From an uncultured Collinsella sp. (GTDB lineage Bacteria; Actinomycetota; Coriobacteriia; Coriobacteriales; Coriobacteriaceae): a DNA stretch of 8,022 bases. The notes beneath the pieces are model-generated. The model saw only the letters and a program-made list of their open reading frames with translations, was not told the origin of the DNA and made no database searches. The stretch covers positions 1 through 8,022 of the forward strand of contig CABSNH010000071.1 of the NCBI GenBank assembly GCA_902478985.1, given 5' to 3'. This document shows, piece by piece, positions 5,963 through 8,022 of this stretch (positions are counted from its first letter, which is position 1; each line of letters opens with the position of its first letter). Made by a program: the position numbers and the translations under genes.

Positions 5963-8022
5963 ATGGCATCCAAATACTCCATGAACGACCGTCCCAGCTG
6001 GCCTCGCCGCGCCATCGTTACCGCCGGCGAGCCCTACGGCAACAAGGGCCTTCACTTTGGCCACGTCGGTGGCGTCTTTGTCCCAGCCGACTTCTTCGCC
6101 CGCTTCCTGCGCGACCGTCTGGGCCGCGAGAACGTCATCTTCACCTCGGGCACCGACTGCTATGGCTCGCCCATCATGGAGAGCTACCGCAAGCTCAAGG
6201 AGAACGAGGGCTACGACAAGTCCATCGGCGAGTACGTCGAGTCCAATCACTCCCGCCAGGCCGCGACCCTCAACAACTACAACATCAGCTGCGATATCTA
6301 CGGCGGCTCGGGCCTTGAGCCGGCTGCGCAGATTCACAACGAGGTGACCGCCGAGATTATCGAGCGCCTGCACGAGCAGGGCACCATCTCCAAGCGCTCC
6401 ACGCTGCAGTTCTACGACGCCAAGGCCGGCACGTTCCTCAACGGCCGTCAGGTGATCGGCCGCTGCCCCATCCAGGGCTGCAAGTCCGAGAAGGCGTACG
6501 CCGACGAGTGCGACCTGGGTCACCAGTTTGAGCCCGAGGAGCTCATTGCGCCCAAGAGCCAGCTCACCGGCGAGGTGCCCGAGCTGCGCCCGGTCGACAA
6601 CCTCTACTTCGACCTGCCGGCCTACCTCGACTTTATGAAGACCTACACCGCCAAGCTCGCCCAGAACCCGCAGGTTCGCTCCGTGGTCTCCAAGACCATG
6701 GAAGAGTGGCTGCTGCCGGCACAGCTCTATATTCAGAACAAGTTCCGCGAGGCCTTCGACGCCGTCGAAGACCAGCTGCCCGAGCACACCGTGCTGGAGC
6801 CCGAGGGCAACAAGAGCAGCTTTACCGTCACCTTCCCCAGCTGGAAGGAGCGCGACGACGCCCACGCGGTGCTCGCCAACGGCGGCGTGCGCTTCCGCAG
6901 CGGCAAGGCACTCGTGCCCTTCCGCATCACCGGCAACATCGACTGGGGCGTTCCGGTGCCCGAGGTCGACGGCGTGAACGACGTCACCTGCTGGTGCTGG
7001 CCCGAGAGCCTGTGGGCGCCCATCAGCTATACGCGCACCGTGCTCGCACGCGATGCCCGCGCCGCCGGCGTAACTGAGGGTGTCGCCGCCCAGGATGCCG
7101 CCCTTATGGGCGAGCCCGCCGCCGATTCCACGCAGGTCCCCGCGCCCACCTACCAGCACAGCTCGCTCGACTGGCGCGACTGGTGGTGCTCGGACGACGC
7201 GCAGATCTACCAGTTCATCGGCCAGGACAACATCTACTTCTACTGCATCGCGCAGACCGCCATGTGGGAGGCCCTGGGCTGGAACCTCACGCAGAGCACC
7301 GTCAGCGCCTGCTACCACCTGCTCTACATGGGCAAAAAGGCCAGCTCGTCCTCGCAGACGCCTCCCCCGCCGGCAGACGACCTGCTCAACCACTACACCT
7401 GCGAGCAGATGCGCGCGCATTGGCTGTCGCTCGGCCTATCCGAGAAGCCGGTGAGCTTTAGCCCCAAGGCATACGACACGCGCGTGACCGGCAAGGACAA
7501 GGACGGCAACGAGGTGCGCGCCTGCGACGACAAGCGCGTCATCGATCCGGCCCTTAAGGAGAGCGCTCTTTTGACCGGAGTGTTCAACCGCCTGGCCCGC
7601 AGCTGCTTCTACGGCGTCGCCGTCAAGGAGGGCGACGAGAGCCCCTACCGCAACGGTTGCATCCCCGCCGGTGCCGCCTCCGCCACCGTGGTCGAAGCCG
7701 CCGAGCAGGCAGCCCTTGCCTTTGAGCAGGCCATGTACAAGTTCGAGACGCACCGCGCGCTCGCCGTGTGCGACGACTACCTGCGCGCCGCCAACAAGCG
7801 CTGGAGCGATGCCTCCAAGGCCGCCAACAAGCTCGAGGGCGAGCCAGCCAACGCCGCCATGAAGCAGGCCCTGGTCGATGCCTTTACCGAGCTGCGCGTG
7901 GCGACCGTGCTCATGCACGGCATCGTCCCGGCCGGCTGCGAGCTCATCTGCGAGTACTTCGACGTCGACCCGGTCACCTTCTTTAGCTGGGACAACATCT
8001 TTGCCTCCACGGACGAGCTGTC
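5963..8022 (+). CDS. Methionyl-tRNA synthetase-like class I tRNA ligase (metG-like), 3' end outside window
   Basis: The frame is open from the ATG at 5963 to the right edge, giving 686 codons and no stop. AAGGAG (5953-5958) stands 4 nt before the ATG. Methionyl-tRNA synthetase features appear in order: TAGEPYGNKGLHFGH (20-34) with the class I signature HxGH at 31-34, and FTSGTDCYGSPI following. A zinc-knuckle-like C168-x4-C173-x9-C183-x3-H187 comes next, then DWGVPVP (327-333), APISY (352-356) and FIGQDNIYFY (418-427). The KMSKS position reads KKASSSS (458-464), lacking the second lysine, and the aspartate of the usual VWLDAPIGY motif appears as W351. Long insertions near 360-400 and a Pro run after the KMSKS loop make the chain larger than usual. 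It could be the cell's only MetRS in divergent form, or a paralogue with altered activity; homology to MetRS is firm, catalysis is not. Confidence 0.88.
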   Translation, partial: MASKYSMNDRPSWPRRAIVTAGEPYGNKGLHFGHVGGVFVPADFFARFLRDRLGRENVIFTSGTDCYGSPIMESYRKLKENEGYDKSIGEYVESNHSRQAATLNNYNISCDIYGGSGLEPAAQIHNEVTAEIIERLHEQGTISKRSTLQFYDAKAGTFLNGRQVIGRCPIQGCKSEKAYADECDLGHQFEPEELIAPKSQLTGEVPELRPVDNLYFDLPAYLDFMKTYTAKLAQNPQVRSVVSKTMEEWLLPAQLYIQNKFREAFDAVEDQLPEHTVLEPEGNKSSFTVTFPSWKERDDAHAVLANGGVRFRSGKALVPFRITGNIDWGVPVPEVDGVNDVTCWCWPESLWAPISYTRTVLARDARAAGVTEGVAAQDAALMGEPAADSTQVPAPTYQHSSLDWRDWWCSDDAQIYQFIGQDNIYFYCIAQTAMWEALGWNLTQSTVSACYHLLYMGKKASSSSQTPPPPADDLLNHYTCEQMRAHWLSLGLSEKPVSFSPKAYDTRVTGKDKDGNEVRACDDKRVIDPALKESALLTGVFNRLARSCFYGVAVKEGDESPYRNGCIPAGAASATVVEAAEQAALAFEQAMYKFETHRALAVCDDYLRAANKRWSDASKAANKLEGEPANAAMKQALVDAFTELRVATVLMHGIVPAGCELICEYFDVDPVTFFSWDNIFASTDEL

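Noticed and set aside
5837..7420. 527-codon leftward reading frame opposite the tRNA ligase gene
   Set aside because: Shadow of the rightward frame, which shows ordered MetRS motifs; the antisense product is low in complexity (G, A, V, L rich) with no recognisable motif.

Overview
The window is GC-rich, tightly packed bacterial DNA. The high-GC codon use, an SDR enzyme resembling (from memory) the bile-acid 12-alpha-dehydrogenase of Eggerthella lenta, and a queH-queA pair all suggest a gut member of the Coriobacteriia (Actinomycetota), probably Collinsella-like. The genus is an inference; no rRNA, tRNA, CRISPR array or insertion sequence was seen.

Layout. Positions 1-134 hold a folded element next to the 3' end of a leftward SDR oxidoreductase gene (135-935). 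A divergent promoter region follows, then a rightward gene (1231-2994) for a 587-residue acidic, coiled-coil protein with a single C-terminal membrane anchor. Positions 2995-3341 have no gene but are packed with inverted repeats: a 19-bp stem, a 21-bp stem, and a second copy of the folded element seen at the left edge. Next come three leftward genes spaced about 60 nt apart, read as DUF3267 metalloprotease (5261-5830), queH (4624-5199) and queA (3342-4559). After a 132-nt divergent gap, a large methionyl-tRNA synthetase-like gene starts at 5963 and stays open to the right edge.

How the genes work together. QueA makes epoxyqueuosine on tRNA and QueH reduces it to queuosine, so the pair covers the last two steps of queuosine synthesis. 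The membrane metalloprotease upstream may simply share their transcript. The tRNA ligase is a second translation-related gene, but its catalytic signatures are partly altered. The SDR gene and the anchored coiled-coil gene have no evident link to these.

The most unusual signal is the folded element. It occurs at 1-130 and 3205-3343, each time directly downstream of a leftward stop codon. The two copies differ in sequence but keep the same fold: a long stem with a bulged A, inner stems, an almost invariant hairpin capped by TTCT, a GCAGCGTCG linker and a second hairpin. At least five base pairs in the main domain change on both sides together, which suggests selection on RNA (or single-stranded DNA) structure. 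I do not recognise it as a named RNA family.
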